Assembly (NCBI RefSeq): GCF_900115805.1
Contig: NZ_FOXU01000001.1
Span: 806,001 to 870,000 of the forward strand
DNA: 64,000 nt
Direction of reading: 5' to 3'
Source: Psychrobacillus psychrotolerans
GTDB taxonomy: Bacteria > Bacillota > Bacilli > Bacillales_A > Planococcaceae
Shown: one piece after another, positions 8,377-17,200 of the stretch
How the letters are laid out: every line of letters begins with the position of its first letter
How positions within the stretch are numbered: position 1 is the first letter of the stretch
Translations under genes and position numbers: made by a program
Notes under the pieces: model-generated
Database searches by the model: none
What the model was told of the DNA's origin: nothing
What the model saw: only the letters and a program-made list of their open reading frames with translations

Positions 8377-9732
8377 TTACTCTTTTAAAGATGTAACATG
8401 GTCGATAAATTCATCTCCACGAATCTCAAAGCTTTCATATTGATCCCAACTTGCACATGCAGGTGAAAGCAATACGATATCCCCTTCGGATGAAGTCGCT
8501 AATGCTATTTTAAATGCTTCACCTAAGGTTTCTGTGCTAACTACCGAGGAGATTCCTTGCTCTTCCCCAAACTTTTGCAATCGATCTTTAGTTGCTCCGT
8601 AATGGACTAATGCTTTCACACGATCTAAGTAAGGTATTAGTTCATCAAATGAATGGCCGCGGTCCACACCACCCGCTATTAATATAACTGGCTCTGTAAA
8701 ACCTTCTAGAGCACTTTTAGTTGCAAGTGCATTTGTAGCTTTTGAGTCATTATAAAATTTACGACCTTTCCATTCCCTGATGAATTGAGTGCGATGTTTA
8801 ACCCCGTGGAATGTTGATAACACTTGTATAATAGCTTCAATAGGACATTTCATCAGTAATGCTGTCGCTGTCGCAGCAAGTACATTCTCTAAATTATGCT
8901 TACCTCTCAGCGCAATAATAGATCGTTCAAATAATCGTTCACCGTTCCAGTAGACGTATTGCTCATCTGCACTTATACCCTCTTTTGTCTTACTACTAAC
9001 ATGAAAAGGTATTTTGGCTGCCTTACTCATTTGAGCATAGTCTTTCACTATTTGCTGTTCTCCATTATAAACTAGCCAATCATTAGCATCTTGCTGTTGG
9101 GTAATTTTAAATTTAGCATCTGTATATTCCTGAAAATCTTTATGGTAATCTAAATGTGCTTCATATAAGTTAAGTAATACAGAAACTTTTGGCTTTAACT
9201 CTTCTGTACCCATAAGCTGAAATGAAGATAATTCAGTTACGATAATATTCTCTGCTGTCGCTTCTTTGGCAACAGTAGTTGCAACTGTACCAATATTACC
9301 AGCTATTTTGGGCTTTTTATCGGCAGCTGCAAGCATTTCAAATATCAATGTAGTAGTTGTAGTCTTTCCATTTGAACCGGTTATTCCGATCATTGGAGCA
9401 TCGCTAATACGATAGGCAAGTTCTACTTCCGTCCATACAGGTATTCCTCTTTTATTTGCCTCTGTAATAACGGGATTGTTATAAGGTATTCCAGGATTCT
9501 TGACGATTAAACTAAAGCCTTCGTCTAAGATATCTTCGGGATGACTTCCACAAATAACAGTTAAACCTTTTGACAACAAGTACTGAGCATTTTCATTTTG
9601 CTCGAATGGCTTAGCATCATTCACAGTAACAAATGCTCCTAAGTCATGTAGCGTTTCAGCTGCTGCAGTACCGCTTTTTGCCAAACCTAAAACAAGTATT
9701 TTTTTATGAACTACATGTGGTAATTTCTTCAT
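8377..9732 (-). CDS. murD: UDP-N-acetylmuramoyl-L-alanine--D-glutamate ligase MurD
   Basis: MurD adds D-glutamate to UDP-MurNAc-L-Ala in the cytoplasm, using ATP. The 451-aa protein has the N-terminal UDP-binding Rossmann domain (ILVLGLAKSG), the ATP loop GITGSNGKTTTT at residues 116-127, the Mur-ligase NxxxAHLDYH motif near 227-234, and the C-terminal domain with FYNDSKATN and SPACASWDQ. It starts one base after mraY with SD GGAGGTTTT and is followed by spoVE. Confidence 0.97.
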   Translation of the reverse strand: MKKLPHVVHKKILVLGLAKSGTAAAETLHDLGAFVTVNDAKPFEQNENAQYLLSKGLTVICGSHPEDILDEGFSLIVKNPGIPYNNPVITEANKRGIPVWTEVELAYRISDAPMIGITGSNGKTTTTTLIFEMLAAADKKPKIAGNIGTVATTVAKEATAENIIVTELSSFQLMGTEELKPKVSVLLNLYEAHLDYHKDFQEYTDAKFKITQQQDANDWLVYNGEQQIVKDYAQMSKAAKIPFHVSSKTKEGISADEQYVYWNGERLFERSIIALRGKHNLENVLAATATALLMKCPIEAIIQVLSTFHGVKHRTQFIREWKGRKFYNDSKATNALATKSALEGFTEPVILIAGGVDRGHSFDELIPYLDRVKALVHYGATKDRLQKFGEEQGISSVVSTETLGEAFKIALATSSEGDIVLLSPACASWDQYESFEIRGDEFIDHVTSLKE

Positions 9733-9733
9733 C

Positions 9734-10705
9734 TCACAAAACCTCCAAGCAGACTACAATCATTGCAGCTATGAAACCTATTGCCCAGAACACAGTAACT
9801 ATTTTACGTTCATTCCAACCCGACAATTCAAAGTGATGGTGAATCGGACTCATTTTGAATATACGTTTGCCAGTTGTTTTAAAGCTAATCACTTGTAATA
9901 TCACTGATAACGTTTCAATTACAAAGATAATCCCTACAATTAGCAATAATAATTCATGTTTCACTAGAATAGATACCATGGCTAGCGCACCACCTAATGC
10001 AAGAGAACCCGTATCTCCCATAAACACTTTTGCTGGATATTTGTTAAACAATAAAAACCCTAAAAGTGCTCCTGATACACAGAATGTAAATATAGCTATA
10101 TCACTCTGTTCATAAGCAAGTGCTAGAACACCAAATGCTGCAAAGGCAACTGTTGCTGTTCCTGCAACTAACCCATCTAAGCCATCTGTCAAATTAACGG
10201 CATTTGAAAAACCAACTAGCCAAAAGATAAGAAATGCAATATACAATTGACCTAATTGAAGTTCCATTTCTGTAAATGGTATAACTATATTTGTATCAAA
10301 GGGTCCTTGTTTTAATAAGAAGTAGGCAATGATCGCAATAATAATTTGACCAATTAGTTTCTGGATAGATGTTAAGCCTAAATTTCTTTTTAAAACGACT
10401 TTTATAAAATCATCCAAAAATCCAATAACACCAAAGCCTACTAGGATAACTAACAGTACAATGGACTGAGTCGTTAATTTATCAAAATAAAGGGATAGAG
10501 CAAGTGTTGAGATAATGATGGAGGTTAAGAAAATCAGCCCTCCCATTGTAGGTGTACCTGCCTTTACTTGATGCGACTGAGGGCCTTCTTCTCTTATGCT
10601 TTGCCCAAATTTCATCCTTCTTAAATAAGGAATAACAATTGGAGCAAGAATAACTGTAAGGATAAAACTAACAATAAGTGTAATAACCGTTGTAGACAAT
10701 GTCAT
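9734..10705 (-). CDS. mraY: Phospho-N-acetylmuramoyl-pentapeptide transferase MraY
   Basis: MraY transfers phospho-MurNAc-pentapeptide to undecaprenyl phosphate, forming lipid I. The 323-aa protein has about ten membrane helices and the cytoplasmic-loop motifs of the family: [22 protein letters not shown] with catalytic Asp residues, [11 protein letters not shown], and the histidine motif [16 protein letters not shown] precedes the ATG. In B. subtilis murE lies immediately upstream; here the gap to spoVD is 46 bp with no gene. Confidence 0.97.
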   Translation of the reverse strand: MTLSTTVITLIVSFILTVILAPIVIPYLRRMKFGQSIREEGPQSHQVKAGTPTMGGLIFLTSIIISTLALSLYFDKLTTQSIVLLVILVGFGVIGFLDDFIKVVLKRNLGLTSIQKLIGQIIIAIIAYFLLKQGPFDTNIVIPFTEMELQLGQLYIAFLIFWLVGFSNAVNLTDGLDGLVAGTATVAFAAFGVLALAYEQSDIAIFTFCVSGALLGFLLFNKYPAKVFMGDTGSLALGGALAMVSILVKHELLLLIVGIIFVIETLSVILQVISFKTTGKRIFKMSPIHHHFELSGWNERKIVTVFWAIGFIAAMIVVCLEVL

Positions 10706-10751
10706 AAAAAAATCTCCTTAAATACGATCAACTATTAATGAATGTACTATT

Positions 10752-12659
10752 TTATTTATTTGTGTATACATGAATTGTTCCATCTAATGGGATGAGCCCA
10801 TTTTCTTTTGGCAGTTGAGAAATTATTTCGTCTCCATCACCATGCCAAACAATATTGAAAGGATACATATAGGACGTTATTTCCTTCCTTTTTGTTCCTA
10901 CCAGGTTTGGTGTACGTACTTGCTCTACATCTCCCCATCTATACTCTTTTTCTATCTGGGTGCCGCTTCCTTTTGTCTTCAGTGAATCTTCCAAAATTTG
11001 ACCAACAATAGGGGCTGCTATTACTCCCCCGAATTGAGTGCTGTGTTTAGGGTTGTCGATGGCAACATATACGATAAGTTCTGGATTATCTGCTGGTGCA
11101 AAACCTATAAAGGATACAATGTACTCTCCATCCATATACCGGCCATTTTGAACTTTTTGCGCTGTACCTGTCTTGCCACCAATTCGAAGTTGATCACGAT
11201 AAGCATTTCTACCCGACCCCTCCGCAACTACATGTTCCAGAGCATCTCGCACAATGGCTGAAGTTTCCTCACTAATAACTTGACGCTTCATCTCTGGTTC
11301 ACTACTTGATAAGATTTCGTTTGTTTCACCATCTATTGTATTTTTTACAATAAATGGCTTATATAGATACCCACCATTTACTGCCGCAGCTACAGCTTGC
11401 ACTTGTTGAATAGGGGTGACTGAAATACCTTGACCAAAAGAGGTTGTGGCGTGTTCAACTGGTCCAAAGTTCTCTTTACTAAATAGAATACCCGAGGATT
11501 CCCCTGCCATCCCTGAACCTGTAGATTTACCGAACCCAAAGTTACGTATGTATTCTTGTAACTTCTCTGCGCCTACTCTATTTCCTAACTCAATAAAACC
11601 AGGGTTGCAAGAATTTTCAACAACTTCTAAAAATGTTTGATTTCCATGTCCTGATCTTTTCCAGCAACGAAGCCTAGAGCCTTCTACCATGGTATATCCT
11701 TTATCATGAAAGTGATCATTCTGTAAGTCTACTACATTCTCTTCTAATGCCGCACTCAATGTAATAATCTTAAAAGTTGAACCAGGTTCAAAAGTCATCC
11801 AGACCGGTAAGTTACGATTGTAAACGGTCGAATCCACCTCTTGATAGTCCGACGGATTGAAATTAGGAGCAGAAGCAAGTGCTAATATTTCACCATTTTT
11901 GGGGTTCATAACAATCGCAATCGCTTGTGTCGCTTCATATTTCTGCATAGCTTGCGATAACTCACGTTCCACTACTTGCTGAATATCTAAATCCACTGTC
12001 AACTGAACATGATTGCCTTTTACACCATTTTTCCATCCATCGTCCACATGTGGAAGTGGTACTCCTTTTGCGTCGGTAAACATTCGTACAGCAGAGGATT
12101 TGCCTTTTAAAATAGAATCATATTGGTACTCGATTCCCGCAAGCCCTTGTGCATCATAACCAGTAAAACCTATTAATCTAGATAACATATTGCCATATGG
12201 ATAGTCTCTTAAATAATCGACTCCTGCATACAAACCTTTAATATTCTTATCTTGTATTTCCATAGCAAGTTCACTCGAGATATTTTTTCCTTTAGGTGCA
12301 ATTTTCACCAAGTATGCTCTTTTGTTTATTTGCTCTAAAAGCTCACTTTTTTCCATCCCTATTAAGGAACCAATTTCTTCGGCTACTTGCTCTGGATTCT
12401 CATTTTGAGAAGGCATATAAAATAATGTCGGTGCAAGCTTGTTTCCTACGATAACTTCTCCATTACGGTCTAAAATATTCCCACGGAGAGAAGCATAAGG
12501 TAGTTCTCTATCCCAGCTTTCTTTTGCCTTTGTCGTAAGCTCATCAAATTGGAAAAATTGAAGCTGAACTAATTTGAGAAGAACTAGGACGAACAAAAAA
12601 ATAATCATAATCCAAATCAGGCGCAGACGTACAATTTGTTTTAACTTTGAAATTGCCAA
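10752..12659 (-). CDS. spoVD: Penicillin-binding protein SpoVD (class B PBP, cortex synthesis)
   Basis: SpoVD is a class B transpeptidase that works with SpoVE in making the spore cortex. The 635-aa product has an N-terminal membrane anchor (residues 13-33), a dimerisation domain, and a transpeptidase domain with STFK (Ser294), SCN (350-352) and KTG (496-498), then one C-terminal PASTA domain, which separates it from two-PASTA PBP2B. The annotated TTG start has AAAGGGG only 2 nt away; an ATT two codons later would have an 8-nt spacing, so the exact start is open. A SigE-like promoter lies just upstream. Confidence 0.93.
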   Translation of the reverse strand: MAISKLKQIVRLRLIWIMIIFLFVLVLLKLVQLQFFQFDELTTKAKESWDRELPYASLRGNILDRNGEVIVGNKLAPTLFYMPSQNENPEQVAEEIGSLIGMEKSELLEQINKRAYLVKIAPKGKNISSELAMEIQDKNIKGLYAGVDYLRDYPYGNMLSRLIGFTGYDAQGLAGIEYQYDSILKGKSSAVRMFTDAKGVPLPHVDDGWKNGVKGNHVQLTVDLDIQQVVERELSQAMQKYEATQAIAIVMNPKNGEILALASAPNFNPSDYQEVDSTVYNRNLPVWMTFEPGSTFKIITLSAALEENVVDLQNDHFHDKGYTMVEGSRLRCWKRSGHGNQTFLEVVENSCNPGFIELGNRVGAEKLQEYIRNFGFGKSTGSGMAGESSGILFSKENFGPVEHATTSFGQGISVTPIQQVQAVAAAVNGGYLYKPFIVKNTIDGETNEILSSSEPEMKRQVISEETSAIVRDALEHVVAEGSGRNAYRDQLRIGGKTGTAQKVQNGRYMDGEYIVSFIGFAPADNPELIVYVAIDNPKHSTQFGGVIAAPIVGQILEDSLKTKGSGTQIEKEYRWGDVEQVRTPNLVGTKRKEITSYMYPFNIVWHGDGDEIISQLPKENGLIPLDGTIHVYTNK

Positions 12660-12676
12660 ATCCCCTTTAGTCCGTT

Positions 12677-12712
12677 TTAGATAACTTATGAGAAAATGAC
12701 ACTAACTATTCT
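12677..12712 (-). promoter_or_regulatory. Candidate mother-cell (SigE/SigK-type) promoter for spoVD
   Basis: On the minus strand GAATAGT is followed after 14 nt by CATAAGTTA (12690-12682), resembling the SigE -35/-10 pair; the -10 also fits SigK (CATAnnnTA). It lies in the 61-bp gap between pbpB and spoVD. B. subtilis spoVD has its own SigE promoter at the same place. Inspection only. Confidence 0.45.
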
Positions 12713-12720
12713 ATCCCTAT

Positions 12721-14925
12721 TTAGTCCTGAGGTAAATCAGTTTGTGATTCGTCTAAATTTTCCTTATTATTCGTTACTTCTGCTGGAGTTGCAAGTTTCA
12801 CGACGATTGGAGTATCTGCAGTTACGATCGATCCTCCAGTCAAGCTCTGTTCATTTACAAAACCTTCTCCAACAATTTCTATTGGTAACTTAGATAACGA
12901 TTTATATATCATAATATTTCTTTTCGACCAACCTTTAAAGTCAGGTAATTGAATATCACCCTGTCCCTTTAGAAAGACTATACTATTTGAAATAGCACTT
13001 GTTTTTGCCGCTGGATATTGTTCTTCTACCTTATCCGACTGACCGATAACTACTGTCTTTAATCCTTGTGCTTCCAATTTACTTTGACTTGCCATTAAAT
13101 CTTCCCCAACTACATTCGGCATTTCAATTGATTTTGCAAGTTCCAAGTTTTCCGGCTCAATATTTAAATATTTCAAGCTTCTTTCTGTCACTGCGTTGAA
13201 AATTTCGGATGTTGTATCAGAACCAGTTTCCGTCATTTCTAAATTAGGTCGATGAACCATCACATAAACAATTAACTGCGGATCCTCTACAGGAGCCATA
13301 CCTAAGAAAGAATAGAGGAAATCATTTCTTCCCCAGTAGTAGCCCCCTCCAGGTTTTGATATTTGAGCAGTACCAGTTTTACCTGCTGAAGTATATCCAT
13401 TCAACTTAAATTTCTGGGCAGTACCTTTTTCTGACGTTACCGTACTTGCCAATATTTCTTTTACCTGCTGCGCAGTTTCTGCAGAAATAGGAGATTTCTT
13501 TTCGGCCACTTTATGATTCTCCACTACATCATTAGTATTAGGATTGACAATTTTATCAATTATAAAGGGTTGCATCATCTTCCCTTCATTTGCTATAGCA
13601 GTCATTCCTTGCACCATTTGTATAGGTGTTACGGTTGTTCCCTGACCATATGTTGTAGTTATACGTTCAACTGGACCAGCATTTGCTATAATTCCAGTTG
13701 CTTCATTGGGAAGGTCTATACCCGTCTTCTGTCCAAATCCAAAGAGTTTAATATATTCATTGAACGTTTCCTCTCCTATTTGGTTAAGCAAGTACGCCAT
13801 TGAAACATTGGATGAACGTTGGAAACCTTCTAAATACGTTATATTCCCCCACCCTACTACATTATGATCCCTTATAGTTCTATCAAAGATCTTATAGGAA
13901 CCCGATTTATATGTAGCATTAGGTGCCCAGACCCCTTCTTCGATAGCGGCGGCTAATGTGAATATCTTAAAGGTAGATCCTGGCTCAATCGTTTGCTCAG
14001 TTACTTCATTTAGCCAGTTAGTAGATAATCCTTCTCTTGTATTCGGTTCAAAGGAAGGGCGCTGGGACATAGCTAATATTTCCCCAGTTTTTGGATCTGC
14101 TATAACAGCCGTAATCCGTTCTGGATTATATTTTTCTTGTGCCGTATTCATCGCTTCTTCTAAAAAGTTTTGTATGGTTTTATCTAAAGTGAGGTAGATG
14201 TCTAAGCCATTTTTAGCTTCTGTCACCATCTTCTCAGCATTCGGTAGTAAGAAGCCTTTAGTATCACTTTTGAATTCGACTTTCCCAGGAGTGCCGGTTA
14301 ACTCTTCATCGTAAATATATTCGAGACCCATTTTGCCAACAGGTTCAGCTGTTCCATCTTCTTTCTCTTCCTTTAAAGCAAAACCTATCAAATGCGAAGC
14401 AAACTGACCATTAGGATATAATCTTTTTAAATCTTCGATAAAAATTATTCCAGGTAGTTTGTTGCTTTTTATCTCTTCCATAACTTTGTTGCTAATATCC
14501 CTGCCAGCTTTACCAAATTCAACTTGGTATTTCTCGGATTTTATACTTTTCTCTAGTAAACTAGTAATCTCTTGTTCTGTCATATCAATATACTTTGCTA
14601 AAACTTTGGCCGTGTTAGCTGGATCACTAACATGCCTTTGTATACCACTATTGTTAGAAGCGTTCGGGCTAATGACAGCGATCATTTTATAGCTAAGTGT
14701 ATCCTGTGCTATTATCTCGCCGTTACGATCAACTATTTTCCCTCTACTAGCTTGAAGAACCTGTTCTCTACTATACTTGTGCTCTGCCTTCGTTGATAAT
14801 ACTTGACCTTCAGCAGTACCCGTATATTGTATAAATACAAAACGACTAAGTAATAAGAAAAAGAGCCCTCCATATAATAAAAACATTAGAAAGGCTCCCC
14901 ATTGAAAACGAAATTTCTTATTCAT
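12721..14925 (-). CDS. pbpB: Penicillin-binding protein 2B (septal transpeptidase)
   Basis: PBP2B is the divisome class B transpeptidase and partner of FtsW. The 734-aa protein has a cytoplasmic N-terminus, a membrane helix at about residues 11-33, the pedestal domain, and a transpeptidase domain with STFK (Ser317), SSN (371-373) and KTG (516-518). Two PASTA domains (about 597-720) precede a short acidic tail. Its ATG overlaps the ftsL stop by 4 bp, so the two septal partners are translationally coupled. Confidence 0.95.
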   Translation of the reverse strand: MNKKFRFQWGAFLMFLLYGGLFFLLLSRFVFIQYTGTAEGQVLSTKAEHKYSREQVLQASRGKIVDRNGEIIAQDTLSYKMIAVISPNASNNSGIQRHVSDPANTAKVLAKYIDMTEQEITSLLEKSIKSEKYQVEFGKAGRDISNKVMEEIKSNKLPGIIFIEDLKRLYPNGQFASHLIGFALKEEKEDGTAEPVGKMGLEYIYDEELTGTPGKVEFKSDTKGFLLPNAEKMVTEAKNGLDIYLTLDKTIQNFLEEAMNTAQEKYNPERITAVIADPKTGEILAMSQRPSFEPNTREGLSTNWLNEVTEQTIEPGSTFKIFTLAAAIEEGVWAPNATYKSGSYKIFDRTIRDHNVVGWGNITYLEGFQRSSNVSMAYLLNQIGEETFNEYIKLFGFGQKTGIDLPNEATGIIANAGPVERITTTYGQGTTVTPIQMVQGMTAIANEGKMMQPFIIDKIVNPNTNDVVENHKVAEKKSPISAETAQQVKEILASTVTSEKGTAQKFKLNGYTSAGKTGTAQISKPGGGYYWGRNDFLYSFLGMAPVEDPQLIVYVMVHRPNLEMTETGSDTTSEIFNAVTERSLKYLNIEPENLELAKSIEMPNVVGEDLMASQSKLEAQGLKTVVIGQSDKVEEQYPAAKTSAISNSIVFLKGQGDIQLPDFKGWSKRNIMIYKSLSKLPIEIVGEGFVNEQSLTGGSIVTADTPIVVKLATPAEVTNNKENLDESQTDLPQD

Positions 14926-15290
14926 TGTCCTGGCACTACCTTAACGTTTTGCTCATTCAGTTTCAAACCGAGCTCTTCCGCCTTTTTCCAAATACGGTCA
15001 TAGGTAGATAATTCATTTACTTGTACTGATAAGTCAGTATTATTTTTTATAGTAGAGTCAATTTCCTTTTCCATTAGTGCAATATCTGTAGTAGTTGCTC
15101 GCACAGCGCTTTCCGTTTGAATAATCATGACAGATAAAGCAGTAACTATTGCTAACAACCCGACTAATAGTATTTTTTCTCCTTTAGAAATAAGATTATT
15201 ACGTTTTTTCGCCTGCTTCTGTACCTGTGGTTGTTCAGTGTAAGAAGGGCGTGGTATGTATGTTTGTGATTGCTGTTTACGTAAAGCCAT
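14922..15290 (-). CDS. ftsL: Cell division protein FtsL
   Basis: FtsL is a short bitopic protein that forms a coiled coil with DivIC and activates septal wall synthesis. The 122-aa product has a basic, Gln-rich cytoplasmic N-terminus (residues 1-40), one membrane helix (about 41-60), and an extracellular coiled coil (65-100). It lies between rsmH and pbpB, directly abutting rsmH and overlapping pbpB by 4 bp. Confidence 0.92.
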   Translation of the reverse strand: MALRKQQSQTYIPRPSYTEQPQVQKQAKKRNNLISKGEKILLVGLLAIVTALSVMIIQTESAVRATTTDIALMEKEIDSTIKNNTDLSVQVNELSTYDRIWKKAEELGLKLNEQNVKVVPGQ

Positions 15291-16241
15291 TTAGACACTT
15301 CCCTTTTCGATTAATTTTTCCACAATACGTAACTTAGCCGAACGAGAGCGATTATTTACTGCCAACTCTTCTTCCGAAGGGACTATCGGTTTCCTTGTAA
15401 CCACTCTTAACATTGGCTCCATACCAGCTGGAATCATTGGTAAATTTGGTGGTAACTCTGGTAAAGAAGATGCTTCTTTGAAAATTGTTTTAGTTAATCT
15501 ATCTTCTAAGGAATGGAAGGTAATAACACTTACTCTTCCTCCTACTTTTATAAGCTTAATTGCATCTTCTAGTGAGTCTTCTGCTGCACCTAATTCATCA
15601 TTTACAGCAATTCGGATCGCCTGGAAAATTCGTTTAGCAGGATGTCCACCCGTTCTTCTAGCAGCAGCTGGAATACCTTCTTTTATAAGCTCAACAAGTT
15701 GGAAAGTGGTAGCAATTGGTTCAACTTCTCTTGCCTTCTCAATTTTGCGCGCAATTTGTTTAGAAAATTTTTCTTCTCCGTAACGGAAAAATATCTTAAG
15801 TAATTTTTCATATGGCCAATCATTGACTACATGGTAAGCAGTTAACTCACTTGTTTGATCCATTCGCATATCTAACGGGGCATCGTAGTTATAACTAAAC
15901 CCTCGCTCCGGTGTGTCTAGTTGGGGAGAGGATACACCTAAGTCATATAAAATCCCATCAACCTTTTCAATACCAATTTGGTTAAGTTCATCTTTTAGAT
16001 AACGAAAATTTGCATGGACAAAGGTAACTTTGTCTAAATAAGGTGCAAGTTTTAGCTTTGCATTTTCAATGGCAGTCATATCTTGATCAAAGCAAATTAG
16101 TCTACCTTTTTCATTTAATTGTTGTACTAAGTATTCACTGTGGCCAGCTCCGCCTAGCGTGCAATCCACATAGATCCCATCAGGACGAATAGCTAGTCCA
16201 TCTACTGTTTCTTTTAGTAATACGGTCGTATGATGAAACAA
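15291..16241 (-). CDS. rsmH: 16S rRNA (cytosine-1402-N4)-methyltransferase RsmH
   Basis: RsmH (MraW) methylates N4 of C1402 in the 16S rRNA decoding centre using S-adenosylmethionine. The 316-aa protein has the SAM-binding motif [15 protein letters not shown] near residues 24-38, [29 protein letters not shown] and [11 protein letters not shown], all typical. Start is TTG with SD GAGGAGG. It follows mraZ and precedes ftsL, the standard head of the dcw cluster. Confidence 0.96.
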   Translation of the reverse strand: MFHHTTVLLKETVDGLAIRPDGIYVDCTLGGAGHSEYLVQQLNEKGRLICFDQDMTAIENAKLKLAPYLDKVTFVHANFRYLKDELNQIGIEKVDGILYDLGVSSPQLDTPERGFSYNYDAPLDMRMDQTSELTAYHVVNDWPYEKLLKIFFRYGEEKFSKQIARKIEKAREVEPIATTFQLVELIKEGIPAAARRTGGHPAKRIFQAIRIAVNDELGAAEDSLEDAIKLIKVGGRVSVITFHSLEDRLTKTIFKEASSLPELPPNLPMIPAGMEPMLRVVTRKPIVPSEEELAVNNRSRSAKLRIVEKLIEKGSV

Positions 16242-16367
16242 GCGTTTCTCCTCCTCTTAATAAAATACATCTTGGCGTATTTATTCCCAGTTAAACTTTA
16301 CCTCTGAAATCCAAGACATTTGTCTAGACTTTAATGCAATCCACCGGGACAAACCCAGTTAGATGAG

Positions 16368-16799
16368 TTATATATCAAAGCCAATCATATTTTCTGCAAT
16401 ATCATTGAAAGAATCCTCAGACTCCACAAAATAATTTTCCCAAGCATCTTTAGCCCAAATTTCAAGCCGATTTGACACTCCAAGTACGATACATTCCTTA
16501 TCCATCTTCGCATAACTTCTGAGATTACTCGGAATGTTGATACGCCCTTGCTTGTCTATTTCTACTTCGGTTGCACCGGAAAAGAAAAAACGAGTAAATG
16601 CTCGAGCATCTTTCTTCGTTACAGGAAGTTCTTTAAGTTTGTCTTCGAGTTTTCGCCATTCATTCATAGGATAACCAAATAAGCAATTATCAAGACCACG
16701 TGTAAGGACAAAACTGTCATCTAAGTGTTCTCGAAATTTGGATGGTATTATTAACCGTCCCTTTGCATCAACGTTATGTTGATATTCGCCCATGAACAT
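16368..16799 (-). CDS. mraZ: Transcriptional regulator MraZ
   Basis: MraZ is an AbrB-fold DNA-binding protein that regulates the dcw cluster. It has two tandem swapped-hairpin repeats: [20 protein letters not shown] near the N-terminus and [20 protein letters not shown] in the second half, each with the DxxGR motif. I start it at ATG 16799 (MFMGEYQ), 6-7 nt after GGGGTG, giving 143 aa, the same length as B. subtilis MraZ. It is the first gene of the cluster. Confidence 0.95.
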   Translation of the reverse strand: MFMGEYQHNVDAKGRLIIPSKFREHLDDSFVLTRGLDNCLFGYPMNEWRKLEDKLKELPVTKKDARAFTRFFFSGATEVEIDKQGRINIPSNLRSYAKMDKECIVLGVSNRLEIWAKDAWENYFVESEDSFNDIAENMIGFDI

Positions 16800-17076
16800 G
16801 CTACTCACCCCACTTTATGTCATTAACATACCACAACGCCCCACTTTCCTCCACCGTTTTTTTAAAAACAGGACGATATTTCTTTAAAATGTGTAATTAG
16901 TACTTGTTGAGACACGTTTTCTAGTAAATTCTACAAAGAAATCCTATAACATTGATACATGAAAAGTTTGGAAAAGTTCCTGTGTTTATTGCGATTTCCA
17001 GTGAAATTAGGAAGGAATTATCTTAAAAGTGGGGGCAAGTGACAAGAATCCAAGCGAAGGAAGCTCTATTTAGTCG

Positions 17077-17160
17077 TTAGTTGGAATATTGGTACCCTTA
17101 GTTGGGATTCTGGCACGTTTAGTTGGAATCTTGGGCTCTCTAGTTGGAAAACTGTAAAAC
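17077..17160 (+). repeat. Four-unit 21-bp tandem repeat
   Basis: Units start at 17077, 17098, 17119 and 17140, exactly 21 bp apart, each beginning (T/C)TAGTTGG(A/G)AT or a close variant; units 1-3 continue to TTGG or CTGG followed by a GC-richer tail. It sits in the 363-bp gap between bshC and mraZ, just beyond the bshC terminator. Nothing else is recognisable in the remainder of the gap, which should also hold the mraZ promoter. Confidence 0.75.
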
Positions 17161-17162
17161 AA

Positions 17163-17195
17163 GAAAAAAAAATCCCCACTAATGAAAGTGGGGAT
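17163..17195 (-). terminator. bshC transcription terminator
   Basis: On the minus strand ATCCCCACT and AGTGGGGAT form a 9-bp stem around a 6-nt loop, followed by nine U residues. It ends the bshC message six bases after the stop codon. Confidence 0.92.
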
Positions 17196-17200
17196 ACAAA

